Positions 14,582-21,314 of a DNA stretch of 24,573 nt are shown here, piece by piece. The stretch spans positions 1-24,573 of the forward strand of contig JBGRQB010000048.1 of assembly GCA_041725875.1 (NCBI GenBank). The letters are read 5' to 3'. The notes beneath the pieces are model-generated. The model saw only the letters and a program-made list of their open reading frames with translations, ran no database searches and was not told where the DNA came from. Both the position numbers and the translations under genes were made by a program. Position 1 is the stretch's first letter. Each line of letters begins with the position of its first letter. The DNA comes from JBGRQB01 sp041725875. GTDB taxonomy: Bacteria > Bacteroidota > Ignavibacteria > Ignavibacteriales > Melioribacteraceae.

Positions 14582-15550
14582 TTATAGTATCACTTCTGAT
14601 TTGTTAATTATTACTTTTCCGTCAACTTCAACTTTTGGTTCCCACATCAGAAGATCGTAATGAATTGGTGCTTTTATATTACCTCCCAGTGTTATACTGG
14701 TACCTATACCGATATGGCAGGTAGAGGTAACGCCTTCATCTTCGAGCATAATACCGCACATACAGCATTCGGGATTAAGTCCGACTCCTATTTCGGCAAT
14801 ATTGTAAACATTTTTGTCATTCTGTTTTTTAAGGTTTTCAGAGAGAGTTTCTGCTTCTTTCCCTCCTTCAATTTTTTTTATAAATCCGTTTTCCACAAAA
14901 CAGGTTACCGGCTCTTTTATAAGTCCGATACCCAGATATGGTATACTTGCATCACATACAATTTTTCCGCTGGCGCAATATTCAACCGGTGATACATTTG
15001 CTTCCACGGTTGGTACTGTTGAAAATTCTCCCGGTTCAACCATACAGTAAAGTGCGTTTCCTTTTCTGCCTGAGATATCAATTTCAAGATCAGTTCCCCC
15101 TGCTGAGGTTAAGTGTATTTTTGATCCTTTTGTAAATGAATCTGCAACTCCGAGACAGAGTGGTTTTAGTTTTGTAAAATCTGCTGTAAGTCCTCCCTTT
15201 ATCATCATCTCTTCTGTAAAATCTGTCATAACAATAATTCTGGCGCCATTGGCAGCAGCATCTTTTACAGCATAGGTGTGAGTTACCGAGTAGCTTACAG
15301 GGACAAAAATAACATCTGCTTTTTTCATTGCAGCAGCTATGGGTGCAGGCGGTTCCTCCCCTGCTTTTTTTCTTGGTTCCATTACAGATATCAGTACTTC
15401 AGCAGCTCTTTCTTTTGCAACAGAAGCAATGGCTTCAGCAATTGCAACTTTTTCGGTATCGGTTACTATCAGTACTATCTCGTTCTTTTTCACCTTTGTG
15501 CAGATATCTACAAGTTTTTTTGCACCGTTAAGCATTTGCAGTTCTTTCAT
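14582..15550 (-). CDS. M29/NicX-like metal-dependent enzyme (aminopeptidase T / dihydroxypyridine dioxygenase family)
   Basis: 322 aa. It resembles the family annotated as leucyl aminopeptidase (aminopeptidase T, M29) or 2,5-dihydroxypyridine 5,6-dioxygenase NicX. Probable metal ligands lie in NIAEIGVGLN (E253), STCHIGIG (H279) and APIHYDLLM (H297, D299, an HxD pair as in NicX). The segment GNALYCMVEPGEFSTVPTVEANVSP (164-188) and the WEPKVEVDG ending (303-311) are also typical. No signal peptide, so cytosolic. It lies 48 nt downstream of the GntR-type regulator on the same strand, so the regulator probably controls it. Whether it cuts peptides or opens an aromatic ring cannot be decided from sequence alone; family databases mix the two names. 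Confidence 0.75.
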   Translation of the reverse strand: MKELQMLNGAKKLVDICTKVKKNEIVLIVTDTEKVAIAEAIASVAKERAAEVLISVMEPRKKAGEEPPAPIAAAMKKADVIFVPVSYSVTHTYAVKDAAANGARIIVMTDFTEEMMIKGGLTADFTKLKPLCLGVADSFTKGSKIHLTSAGGTDLEIDISGRKGNALYCMVEPGEFSTVPTVEANVSPVEYCASGKIVCDASIPYLGIGLIKEPVTCFVENGFIKKIEGGKEAETLSENLKKQNDKNVYNIAEIGVGLNPECCMCGIMLEDEGVTSTCHIGIGTSITLGGNIKAPIHYDLLMWEPKVEVDGKVIINKSEVIL

Positions 15551-15598
15551 TGACTTACCACATTAGTTATAATGTCCGTACCAGTTAACATAAATTTT

Positions 15599-16342
15599 TT
15601 ATTTCTCTCTCACTTTTATAATATGACTGCATTTATCGCCGCGAAATATACGTTTTGTAAGTATAATCGGGTTATTTTCAGAATCTGAAGATATTCTTCT
15701 GAAAAGCAGACTGGCAGATGGTGTTTTATCCACGTCAAGAATTTCACATTCGGTTTCAGTCAGCAGAACCGGATCGATATATATTGTTGCTTCTCCCAGT
15801 TCAACATTACATTTAAGCTTTAAGGCTTCTGTAAAGATGTTGGTTGATTCAAAATCGGATTTATTGAGATAGCTGCAAAATTTACTATGGAGATAGATGG
15901 TTTCTAGAAAAAGAGGTTTTCCCTCAAGTTTTCTCAATCTTGTTACTATCAGTATTTTTTCCTGAGTATCAAGTTTAAGCAAATCTCTTACTCTCTGTTT
16001 GGGATAGTCTGTTTCAAAACTAATTACCTCCACTTCGGAGAGATGTCCTTTTTCTGCCATCTGAACGTCAAAATTGTAAAATCCGGAAAGATCTTGTTCA
16101 TATTTTTTTTCAGGTAAAATTTTAGTGCCTTTGCCGCGCACCTTTTCAATTAGTCCCTCTTCCCTTAATAAATCGATGGCCTGACGCACAGTTGCTCTGC
16201 TGAGATTAAATTTTTCACATAATTCTCTTTCGGAAGGAATTAACATATCCTTATTGTAAACGCCTTTTTTGATCTCAGTTCTTAGGATTTCTGATAACTG
16301 AAAATAGAGAGGTATTATGCTATCTCGTAAAATTTCACTCAT
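15599..16342 (-). CDS. GntR-family transcription regulator with UTRA ligand domain (HutC type)
   Basis: 247 aa from the ATG at 16342. The winged helix-turn-helix covers about residues 10-72, with PSERELCEKFNLSRATVRQAIDLLREEGLIEKVRGKGTKI as the family signature. The rest is a UTRA effector-binding domain of the HutC subfamily (about 85-245), including the ILIVTRLRKLEGKPLFLETIYL stretch. The reading frame can be extended to a GTG at 16372, but that would place a palindrome GTACGTAC (16362-16369) inside the gene; the ATG is preferred. It is the first gene of a two-gene unit with the M29/NicX-like enzyme. The palindrome may be its own operator, so autoregulation is likely. The ligand is unknown, but could be a substrate or product of the neighbouring enzyme. 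Confidence 0.85.
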   Translation of the reverse strand: MSEILRDSIIPLYFQLSEILRTEIKKGVYNKDMLIPSERELCEKFNLSRATVRQAIDLLREEGLIEKVRGKGTKILPEKKYEQDLSGFYNFDVQMAEKGHLSEVEVISFETDYPKQRVRDLLKLDTQEKILIVTRLRKLEGKPLFLETIYLHSKFCSYLNKSDFESTNIFTEALKLKCNVELGEATIYIDPVLLTETECEILDVDKTPSASLLFRRISSDSENNPIILTKRIFRGDKCSHIIKVREK

Positions 16343-16361
16343 AGGTCTTAAAGATACGGAT

Positions 16362-16385
16362 GTACGTACCACTTAATCAAGTATA
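16362..16385 (-). promoter_or_regulatory. Probable promoter -10 and operator of the GntR gene
   Basis: On the minus strand TATACT (16380-16385) is followed by GTACGTAC (16362-16369), 20 nt before the preferred ATG. The palindrome fits the loose GntR operator form with GT and AC half-sites. No good -35 is visible. Inference only. Confidence 0.35.
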
Positions 16386-16457
16386 ATTTTATTCTTTGAT
16401 GGTTTTATGTTTTGGGGCGCAGGGAAAATGAAGTATGTGCAGGTTGGAAAATGTAGA

Positions 16458-16474
16458 GGCAGCTTCTCGCTGCC
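16458..16474 (-). terminator. Possible terminator hairpin after the 159-aa membrane protein gene
   Basis: GGCAGC, loop TTCTC, GCTGCC, 13 nt beyond the stop of the minus-strand gene. The T-run is poor (TCTACATTTT), so it may only be a 3' hairpin. Confidence 0.35.
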
Positions 16475-16487
16475 CCGATTAGTTTGT

Positions 16488-16967
16488 TTATAACAACAAA
16501 TAATATATCTTACCCCCCAACGAAAGTATCAGCAAAATAACAGCCCCTACGGTGGAGTAGAACCAATTGTCTTTATAAAAAGGGGGTTCAACTATTTTTT
16601 CTTTTTCAATGGTTACTTTTACTGAATCCACAATATGAATAATTCTCTCTTTCACATTTATATCCAGATCAAACTTGTTTACAGGCGGGAAATAGTATTT
16701 TACTTTTACCTGCGCCGAGTCTTTTTCAATAAGCGTATCAGCCGATGCAACTATCTGCGGAATGTTATCTTTGTAAACAGTATCAATTTTGGCTTTCCAT
16801 TTTACAATCCGGACAGGTTTATCAACATACAAAGTATCAACTACCCGCACTGTATCAACTGTTTTTGTTTCTTTAATTTCAACTATTGGTTCTTTTGTAA
16901 ATTCGATGTAAGCAAAAACGCCCACTACCACTATAAACGAAATGTAAATTAAATCTTTAAGTTTCAT
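16488..16967 (-). CDS. Small membrane protein of unknown function, anchored at both ends
   Basis: 159 aa, not recognised. A hydrophobic helix at about residues 6-22 and another at about 137-157 bracket a polar middle part rich in Val, Lys, Glu and Asp with repeated VDT/DTV steps (TVDTVRVVDTLYVDKPV at 36-52, then DTVYKD at 62-67). The middle part should lie on one side of the membrane, most likely periplasmic. Such short, charged, double-anchored proteins are common near phage lysis or envelope genes in Bacteroidota relatives, but no such neighbours are present. The start is well supported by AGGAGG at 16973-16978. A TTGACA lies upstream on the minus strand at about 17010-17020, without a clear -10. 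It stands alone between the GntR gene and a long non-coding stretch. Confidence 0.65.
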   Translation of the reverse strand: MKLKDLIYISFIVVVGVFAYIEFTKEPIVEIKETKTVDTVRVVDTLYVDKPVRIVKWKAKIDTVYKDNIPQIVASADTLIEKDSAQVKVKYYFPPVNKFDLDINVKERIIHIVDSVKVTIEKEKIVEPPFYKDNWFYSTVGAVILLILSLGGKIYYLLL

Positions 16968-17373
16968 TGTGTCCTCCTCTCTGTTTATCTGAAAACAAAT
17001 ACTATTTTGCCTTTGTCAAAACTACTTTTTAACGGAGAATAAAAACCAGTGTAATTATTTTTACAATTCAGCTTTAAGTTAAAGTAATATTATATCAAAC
17101 GACTCCCTGCGTGTTATACCTGTAACTGATGTACAGGTTCCTTCTATTAAGAAAGAAAATTTGAGGTTAATTTCAAGTGATTAAAGCTAGTGTAATTCCC
17201 TACTTTTTTAGTATGTTTTTGTTATACAGAAACTAACTTATAAATGGTTATTTTTCTCGATAAATTTTTCTTCTAATTGGGTCAAAAAACGCATTTTTAC
17301 TCAAAAAAGCGACAAACTACGGGATAACCACTAACCTTTATTAGTATAAATATTTTTATATTGAAGTGTAGAA

Positions 17374-17448
17374 ATCAGCCCTCTGATGATATCTCCGGTT
17401 TTCCGGGGACTGGCCCTGCAGAAAGTCCGGTTCGACTGCCGGACTTTC
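17374..17448 (+). other. Cluster of three hairpins in a gene-free stretch (possible structured RNA or element remnant)
   Basis: Within 16968-17641 (674 nt without a supportable gene) three stems lie in a row: ATCAG/CTGAT (17374-17378/17383-17387, loop CCCT), TCTCCGG/CCGGGGA (17392-17398/17403-17409, loop TTTT) and a perfect 10-bp stem GAAAGTCCGG/CCGGACTTTC (17421-17430/17439-17448, loop TTCGACTG). The block is GC-rich in AT-rich surroundings. The last hairpin resembles a tRNA T-arm stacked on an acceptor stem, but no cloverleaf can be drawn. Further weak hairpins lie near 17120-17145 (ACCTGTA/TACAGGT) and 17288-17312. No known RNA family is recognised. Confidence 0.45.
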
Positions 17449-17590
17449 CGTCTAAAAGAGATAATCTGAACCCAATATATAAAAATCCTTCTTTTCAGAG
17501 ACAAGTTATTTTTCATAAAGTCTTAGTTTATTTATAATCCGATTTTACTCTGTTTATCCCAAACTCTTCTCTCCCCTTTTCTCTTATTCT

Positions 17591-17618
17591 TTGCGATAAT
17601 TAATTTTATTTTTATCTT
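17591..17618 (+). promoter_or_regulatory. Probable promoter of tRNA-Arg(CCG)-tadA
   Basis: TTGCGA (17591-17596), a 16-nt spacer and TATCTT (17613-17618), 23 nt ahead of the mature tRNA. Confidence 0.45.
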
Positions 17619-17641
17619 GGTGTCTTGTTTTTTAATAATTT

Positions 17642-17715
17642 GCGTCTGTAGCTCAGCTGGATAGAGCAACGGTTTCCGGTACCGTAGGTCGGGGGTTCAA
17701 ATCCCTCCAGGCGTA
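17642..17715 (+). tRNA. tRNA-Arg (anticodon CCG)
   Basis: 74 nt cloverleaf: acceptor GCGTCTG pairs with CAGGCGT, anticodon loop TTCCGGT (CCG), T-arm GGGGGTTCAAATCCCTC. CCA is not encoded. It reads CGG codons. tadA starts 18 nt after its 3' end with no terminator between. Confidence 0.96.
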
Positions 17716-17733
17716 CAAAAAGATAATTTTGCT

Positions 17734-18201
17734 ATGCTATTTTCCGAAGAAAACTACAAATTTATGTTTGCTGCCCTTTCCGAAGCGGAGAGAGCGCTTG
17801 AAGAAGAGGAAGTTCCTGTTGGAGCCGTTGTTGTGTACAACAACAAGATAATTGGACGCGGCTATAACCAGGTGGAGCGCCTAAAAGATCCTACTGCCCA
17901 TGCAGAGATGCTTGCAATTACGGCTGCCTGCAATCACCTTGGGGAGAAATTTCTGGATAAGTGTGATTTGTATGTTACTCTGGAACCGTGCATAATGTGT
18001 ACCGGAGCAATACTTTCTTCCAGAATTAAAAACTTATATTTTTCAGCCTTTGAACCCAAGTTTGGTGCCTGTGGTTCTATGTTTAATCTCACCGATAATA
18101 ACAAGGCCTACAAATCTGTAAATATCTATTCTGGTATCTATTCTGCTGAAAGTGAATATTTACTCAAAAAGTTTTTTGAAAACCGCAGAAAAGAGAATTA
18201 A
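17734..18201 (+). CDS. tadA: tRNA adenosine(34) deaminase TadA
   Basis: 155 aa zinc deaminase of the cytidine/deoxycytidylate deaminase fold that converts A34 of tRNA-Arg(ACG) to inosine. The active site is complete: HAE at 56-58 (zinc His and catalytic Glu) and PCIMC at 85-89 (two zinc Cys). VPVGAVVV (27-34) and the GACGS segment (111-115) are also typical of TadA. The start follows tRNA-Arg(CCG) by 18 nt and has no visible ribosome binding site. Processing of the tRNA 3' end would leave a very short leader. It is probably cotranscribed with that tRNA; its substrate tRNA-Arg(ACG) is at 10047. Confidence 0.92.
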   Translation: MLFSEENYKFMFAALSEAERALEEEEVPVGAVVVYNNKIIGRGYNQVERLKDPTAHAEMLAITAACNHLGEKFLDKCDLYVTLEPCIMCTGAILSSRIKNLYFSAFEPKFGACGSMFNLTDNNKAYKSVNIYSGIYSAESEYLLKKFFENRRKEN

Positions 18202-18290
18202 AGTAGTAGTTTACACTTGTACATAGCTTAAATTTATCATACTATAGTCAGGTCAAAAAATTAAGAATTAGCAGTTAACTTTTGTTAAAC

Positions 18291-18296
18291 AGAGGA
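18291..18296 (+). promoter_or_regulatory. Ribosome binding site that decides the adk start
   Basis: AGAGGA, three bases before the ATG at 18300. The longer in-frame TTG at 18282 would make this site part of the coding region and would add six residues not found in adenylate kinases. Confidence 0.7.
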
Positions 18297-18299
18297 ATT

Positions 18300-18953
18300 A
18301 TGCAGGTATTGTTCTTTGGGTCGCCAGGAGTTGGAAAAGGTACCCAGGCAAAGATTATTTCTGAAAGATTAAATTTGAAACATATCTCAACCGGAGATAT
18401 TTTAAGAGATATCATAAAAAAAGAGACAGAATTAGGTCAGCAGATCAAAGCGTTAATAGATAAAGGAAATCTTGTTCCCGATAATATGATTGGAGAGATT
18501 GTAAAAGAGACTATTTCGCAAAGCAACAATAATTTTATTCTTGATGGTTATCCGCGCACTGTTCCGCAGATTGCCGTGCTTGAAAAAATTCTGCAAGAGA
18601 TGGAGATCCCTTTTCCGCAGATTGTAATTCTGGATGCACTTGACGAAATAATTATTGAACGATTAACCAGCAGAAGATTGTGTAATTCCTGCGGAAATAT
18701 TATAAGTCTGCTAAAAATGGCTGAACCTGAAACTTGTCCGAAATGTAACAGCAAAGCCGGATTTACGCGTCGCGAGGATGACCGTGAAGAGGTGATAAGT
18801 AAAAGGTTGCAGATCTTTCACGAAACAACCGAACCTGTGGTTTCTCATTACAGAAAAAATTATGAACCGATTATAATTGACGGCACTCTTCCTAAAGGTG
18901 AGGTAACTCAGTCAATTATTGACGGTCTGGTTAAGGAGCCTGTTTCTTCTTAA
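18300..18953 (+). CDS. adk: Adenylate kinase
   Basis: 217 aa from ATG, catalysing ATP + AMP to 2 ADP in the cytosol. The start MQVLFFGSPGVGKGTQ places the P-loop GSPGVGKGT at 7-15, as in the family. STGDILR (30-36), DGYPRT (82-87) and RLTSRR (121-126) are AMP- and ATP-site motifs. The LID domain carries four cysteines (C128, C131, C146, C149), so it is the zinc-binding long form. The frame can be extended to a TTG at 18282, but the ribosome binding site AGAGGA at 18291 supports the ATG. The last 23 bases overlap the 3' end of the opposing ftsE-like gene. Confidence 0.95.
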   Translation: MQVLFFGSPGVGKGTQAKIISERLNLKHISTGDILRDIIKKETELGQQIKALIDKGNLVPDNMIGEIVKETISQSNNNFILDGYPRTVPQIAVLEKILQEMEIPFPQIVILDALDEIIIERLTSRRLCNSCGNIISLLKMAEPETCPKCNSKAGFTRREDDREEVISKRLQIFHETTEPVVSHYRKNYEPIIIDGTLPKGEVTQSIIDGLVKEPVSS

Positions 18954-19608
18954 GGGTTACTCTTACAGCTTTTTTCTCGGTTAGTTTGTAGATTTTTGTA
19001 TCAAACTTTTTGACCAAATCGTAATTGTGAGTTGCAAAAATCACCGAGGTTCCGCGGTTATTTATATTTTTAATAATCTCCAAAATTTCATCTGAAGTTT
19101 CAGGATCGAGGTTACCTGTAGGTTCATCTGCAAGCAGAAGCATCGGTTCGTTAATAATAGCTCTTGCAATGGCTATTCTCTGTTGTTCCCCGCCCGAAAG
19201 TTCCAGCGGCATATTTTTCGCTTTATGTGATAAACCAACTTCAGTAAGTACTTCCATTACTTTTTTTCTAATCTGTTTTCTTGAATGTCCCGTTACCTCA
19301 AGTATAAATGAAAGGTTTTCATAAATTGTGCGGTCTTCCAGCAGTTTGAAATCCTGAAAAATAATCCCCAGATTTCTTCTCAGCATCGGCAGATCTTTGG
19401 GACGAATAGTTTCCGAGTTGTAATTACCAACTTCTACTGTTCCTGCCTGAGGCAGATAATTCATATAAATCAATTGAAAGAGTGTACTTTTACCAACTCC
19501 GCTTTTTCCTATTAAAAAAGCAAAATCACCCGGATCTATGCTCATATTAAGCTGTTCAAAAACAGGCTGGTTAGGATATTGAAAATCTACATTGGTAAAA
19601 TTAAGCAT
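18931..19608 (-). CDS. ftsE: FtsE-like ABC ATPase (cell division)
   Basis: 225 aa ATPase. Walker A GKSGVGKST (34-42), Q-loop IFQDFKLLEDRTIYENLSF (83-101, typical of FtsE), LSGGEQQR (137-144), Walker B LLLADEPTGNLD (157-168) and switch His H194. FtsE normally works with the permease FtsX at the division site, regulating cell-wall hydrolases. No ftsX lies next to it: downstream is the convergent adk, with a 23-bp tail overlap. FtsX must be encoded elsewhere if this is a true FtsE. Its ATG overlaps the TGA of the methyltransferase gene by one base (TGATG), so it is translated as the last gene of a four-gene operon. A LolD-type role is less likely because of the DFKLLEDRT segment. Confidence 0.85.
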   Translation of the reverse strand: MLNFTNVDFQYPNQPVFEQLNMSIDPGDFAFLIGKSGVGKSTLFQLIYMNYLPQAGTVEVGNYNSETIRPKDLPMLRRNLGIIFQDFKLLEDRTIYENLSFILEVTGHSRKQIRKKVMEVLTEVGLSHKAKNMPLELSGGEQQRIAIARAIINEPMLLLADEPTGNLDPETSDEILEIIKNINNRGTSVIFATHNYDLVKKFDTKIYKLTEKKAVRVTLKKKQAP

Positions 19609-20333
19609 CAGTCTCTCTCTTTTTTTAATACAAATTGCGCTCTTTCGGAAGCGGAAGTCAGATCCTCAAAAGAAAATGAATCAAGTGCTTCCATAACAAA
19701 AAAACCGGTTTCTTTAAATGCCTTGTAATATTGATCCAGGCTGTAAATCTTTTGTTTATGTGTTTCCTTTATAACCTCTCCATCCTTTGTGAGCAGTTCA
19801 AACTTGTTATAATGGATTTTATTTTCTTTATCATATTCACTTTTCTGAACAAATTCTATTGAGTTAAACTTCCCTTTTCTGTTAAGGAGTTCAACGTTGT
19901 TCAGACTGTTTGCTTCCAGACTAACATCAAATGTGAAGATACCTTCATCTTCCAAAATAGTATGAACCTCTTTCAGCATTTTTACAAGATCCTCTTCGGA
20001 AAGAAGATAATTTACACTGTCGAAAGCTGAAAAAATTACATCAAACTTTTCTTTAAAGGGAAGCGATTTCATATCGCAGCAGATTCTGGTAATGGAAGGT
20101 TTACTTTCAAAAAGCATCTCTTTTGAAAAATCTGTTGCAATAATATGATCGAAATAGTTTTTCATTTCCTTTGTAAGAGTGCAGCTTCCACAGGCAAGTT
20201 CCAGAATGTTGGGATCTTCATCAATATATTCCGATATTAAATCGTAAAGATATTCTGCCCATTCTTTGTAATCTATATCTTCCATAAGATGATTGTAAAT
20301 TTCCGCAAGGTACTGATAAGTTTTTACATTCAT
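19608..20333 (-). CDS. Class I SAM-dependent methyltransferase of unknown target
   Basis: 241 aa. Motif I is ILELACGSCTLTKEM (43-57, with Cys in place of the usual third Gly), the acidic motif II IIATDFS (64-70), then DVIFSAFDSVNYL (98-110) and LEDEGIFTFDVS (127-138), in the order of a Rossmann methyltransferase. The N-terminal YDxL-like segment (LAEIYNHLMEDIDYKEWAEYL) is common in small-molecule methyltransferases. The start overlaps the pdxA stop (ATGA) and its stop overlaps the ftsE start. Neither neighbour points to a substrate. Cytosolic. Confidence 0.8.
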   Translation of the reverse strand: MNVKTYQYLAEIYNHLMEDIDYKEWAEYLYDLISEYIDEDPNILELACGSCTLTKEMKNYFDHIIATDFSKEMLFESKPSITRICCDMKSLPFKEKFDVIFSAFDSVNYLLSEEDLVKMLKEVHTILEDEGIFTFDVSLEANSLNNVELLNRKGKFNSIEFVQKSEYDKENKIHYNKFELLTKDGEVIKETHKQKIYSLDQYYKAFKETGFFVMEALDSFSFEDLTSASERAQFVLKKERD

Positions 20334-21313
20334 ATTTTCTTTTCCCTGCCTTCAATAATTACAGATGCCCATTTCACGGCTTCGAGCATACTATCCTGAC
20401 GAGCAAGTCCTTTACCCGCAATATCATAAGCAGTACCGTGATCCGGTGATGTTCTGATAATTGGCAAACCTGCTGTAAAGTTTACGCCATTATCGAAATT
20501 AAGCAGTTTGAATGGTATCAGAACCTGATCGTGATACATCCCGATAACCATATTGAAGTTTTGATATCTTCGCGTCCCAAAAAATGCATCTGGTACAAAC
20601 GGACCGGCGCAGGTTTTGGGATATCTTTTTACAACCGGTTCAATAATATCTATTTCTTCCCTGCCTATTTTACCTTCTTCGCCTGCGTGAGGATTTAAAC
20701 CAAGCAGAGCAATTCTGGGGTTGTCAATTCCAAAATCCATTTTAAGCGTTGCCATAACAGTCTTGATAGTTTCTTCAACTTTCTCTTCAGTAATCAGTCC
20801 CGGCACATCTTGCAGCTTCTCGTGGATAGTTACAAGCGCACAGCTCATTGCTTCTGAAAGGAACATCATCTTGAAATCTTCTGTTTTATAGCGCGCACCT
20901 AAAAGTTCTGTATGACCCGGAAAATCTACTCCGGCCATTTTAAAAGCAAGCTTGGAAATTGGCGCTGTTATTATAGCATCGGCAAGATTAGCATCCAAAA
21001 CATCTAATGCTTTGTTAATAGATTCATAGGCAACTTGTCCGGAAACTTCCGTTGGTTCGCCATATTTTATTTTTGCTTTTCCCAGATCGAGAACACATAT
21101 TTTTTCTTTGCAGTTTGCAATTTCATCAATGGAAGCAACTGCTTTATATTTAATTTTGTTTTCTAAAAATCCTACTGACTTGGTGAAAACGTTTTTGGGG
21201 CAACAATAGATTAGTTTAATATCGTCATTATAAGTGAGCTGCTGAAGAGATTTAATAACAATCTCAGGCCCAATTCCGTTAATATCACCGCAGGTAAATA
21301 CAAATCTTTTCAT
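20330..21313 (-). CDS. pdxA: 4-hydroxythreonine-4-phosphate dehydrogenase PdxA
   Basis: 327 aa, the usual family length; oxidises 4-phospho-hydroxy-L-threonine in the DXP-dependent route to pyridoxal phosphate. The motifs GDINGIGPE (9-17), APISK (117-121), FPGHTELLG (131-139), LNPHAGEEGKIGREE (206-220), GMYHDQVLIPFK (258-269) and TSPDHGTAYDIAGKG (288-302) are all present. Likely metal ligands are H164, H209 and H261. It lies in an operon between the GWxTD gene (one base gap, TGA-T-ATG) and the methyltransferase (4-base overlap). Its downstream partner pdxJ is not in this window. No oddities apart from Asn in place of the usual Ala in the first motif. Confidence 0.95.
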   Translation of the reverse strand: MKRFVFTCGDINGIGPEIVIKSLQQLTYNDDIKLIYCCPKNVFTKSVGFLENKIKYKAVASIDEIANCKEKICVLDLGKAKIKYGEPTEVSGQVAYESINKALDVLDANLADAIITAPISKLAFKMAGVDFPGHTELLGARYKTEDFKMMFLSEAMSCALVTIHEKLQDVPGLITEEKVEETIKTVMATLKMDFGIDNPRIALLGLNPHAGEEGKIGREEIDIIEPVVKRYPKTCAGPFVPDAFFGTRRYQNFNMVIGMYHDQVLIPFKLLNFDNGVNFTAGLPIIRTSPDHGTAYDIAGKGLARQDSMLEAVKWASVIIEGREKKI

Positions 21314-21314
21314 A

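Noticed and set aside
17383..17450. Hammerhead ribozyme: CTGATGA at 17383-17389 and GAAA at 17421-17424 followed by a stem
   Set aside because: The bases after CTGATGA and before GAAA do not form stem II directly (an 11-nt unpaired stretch is left), and the flanks do not form stem I. The core cannot be assembled.
17374..17460. Degenerate or selenocysteine tRNA suggested by the GGTTCGACTG loop
   Set aside because: No acceptor partner, D-arm or anticodon arm can be drawn, and the T-loop would have eight bases.
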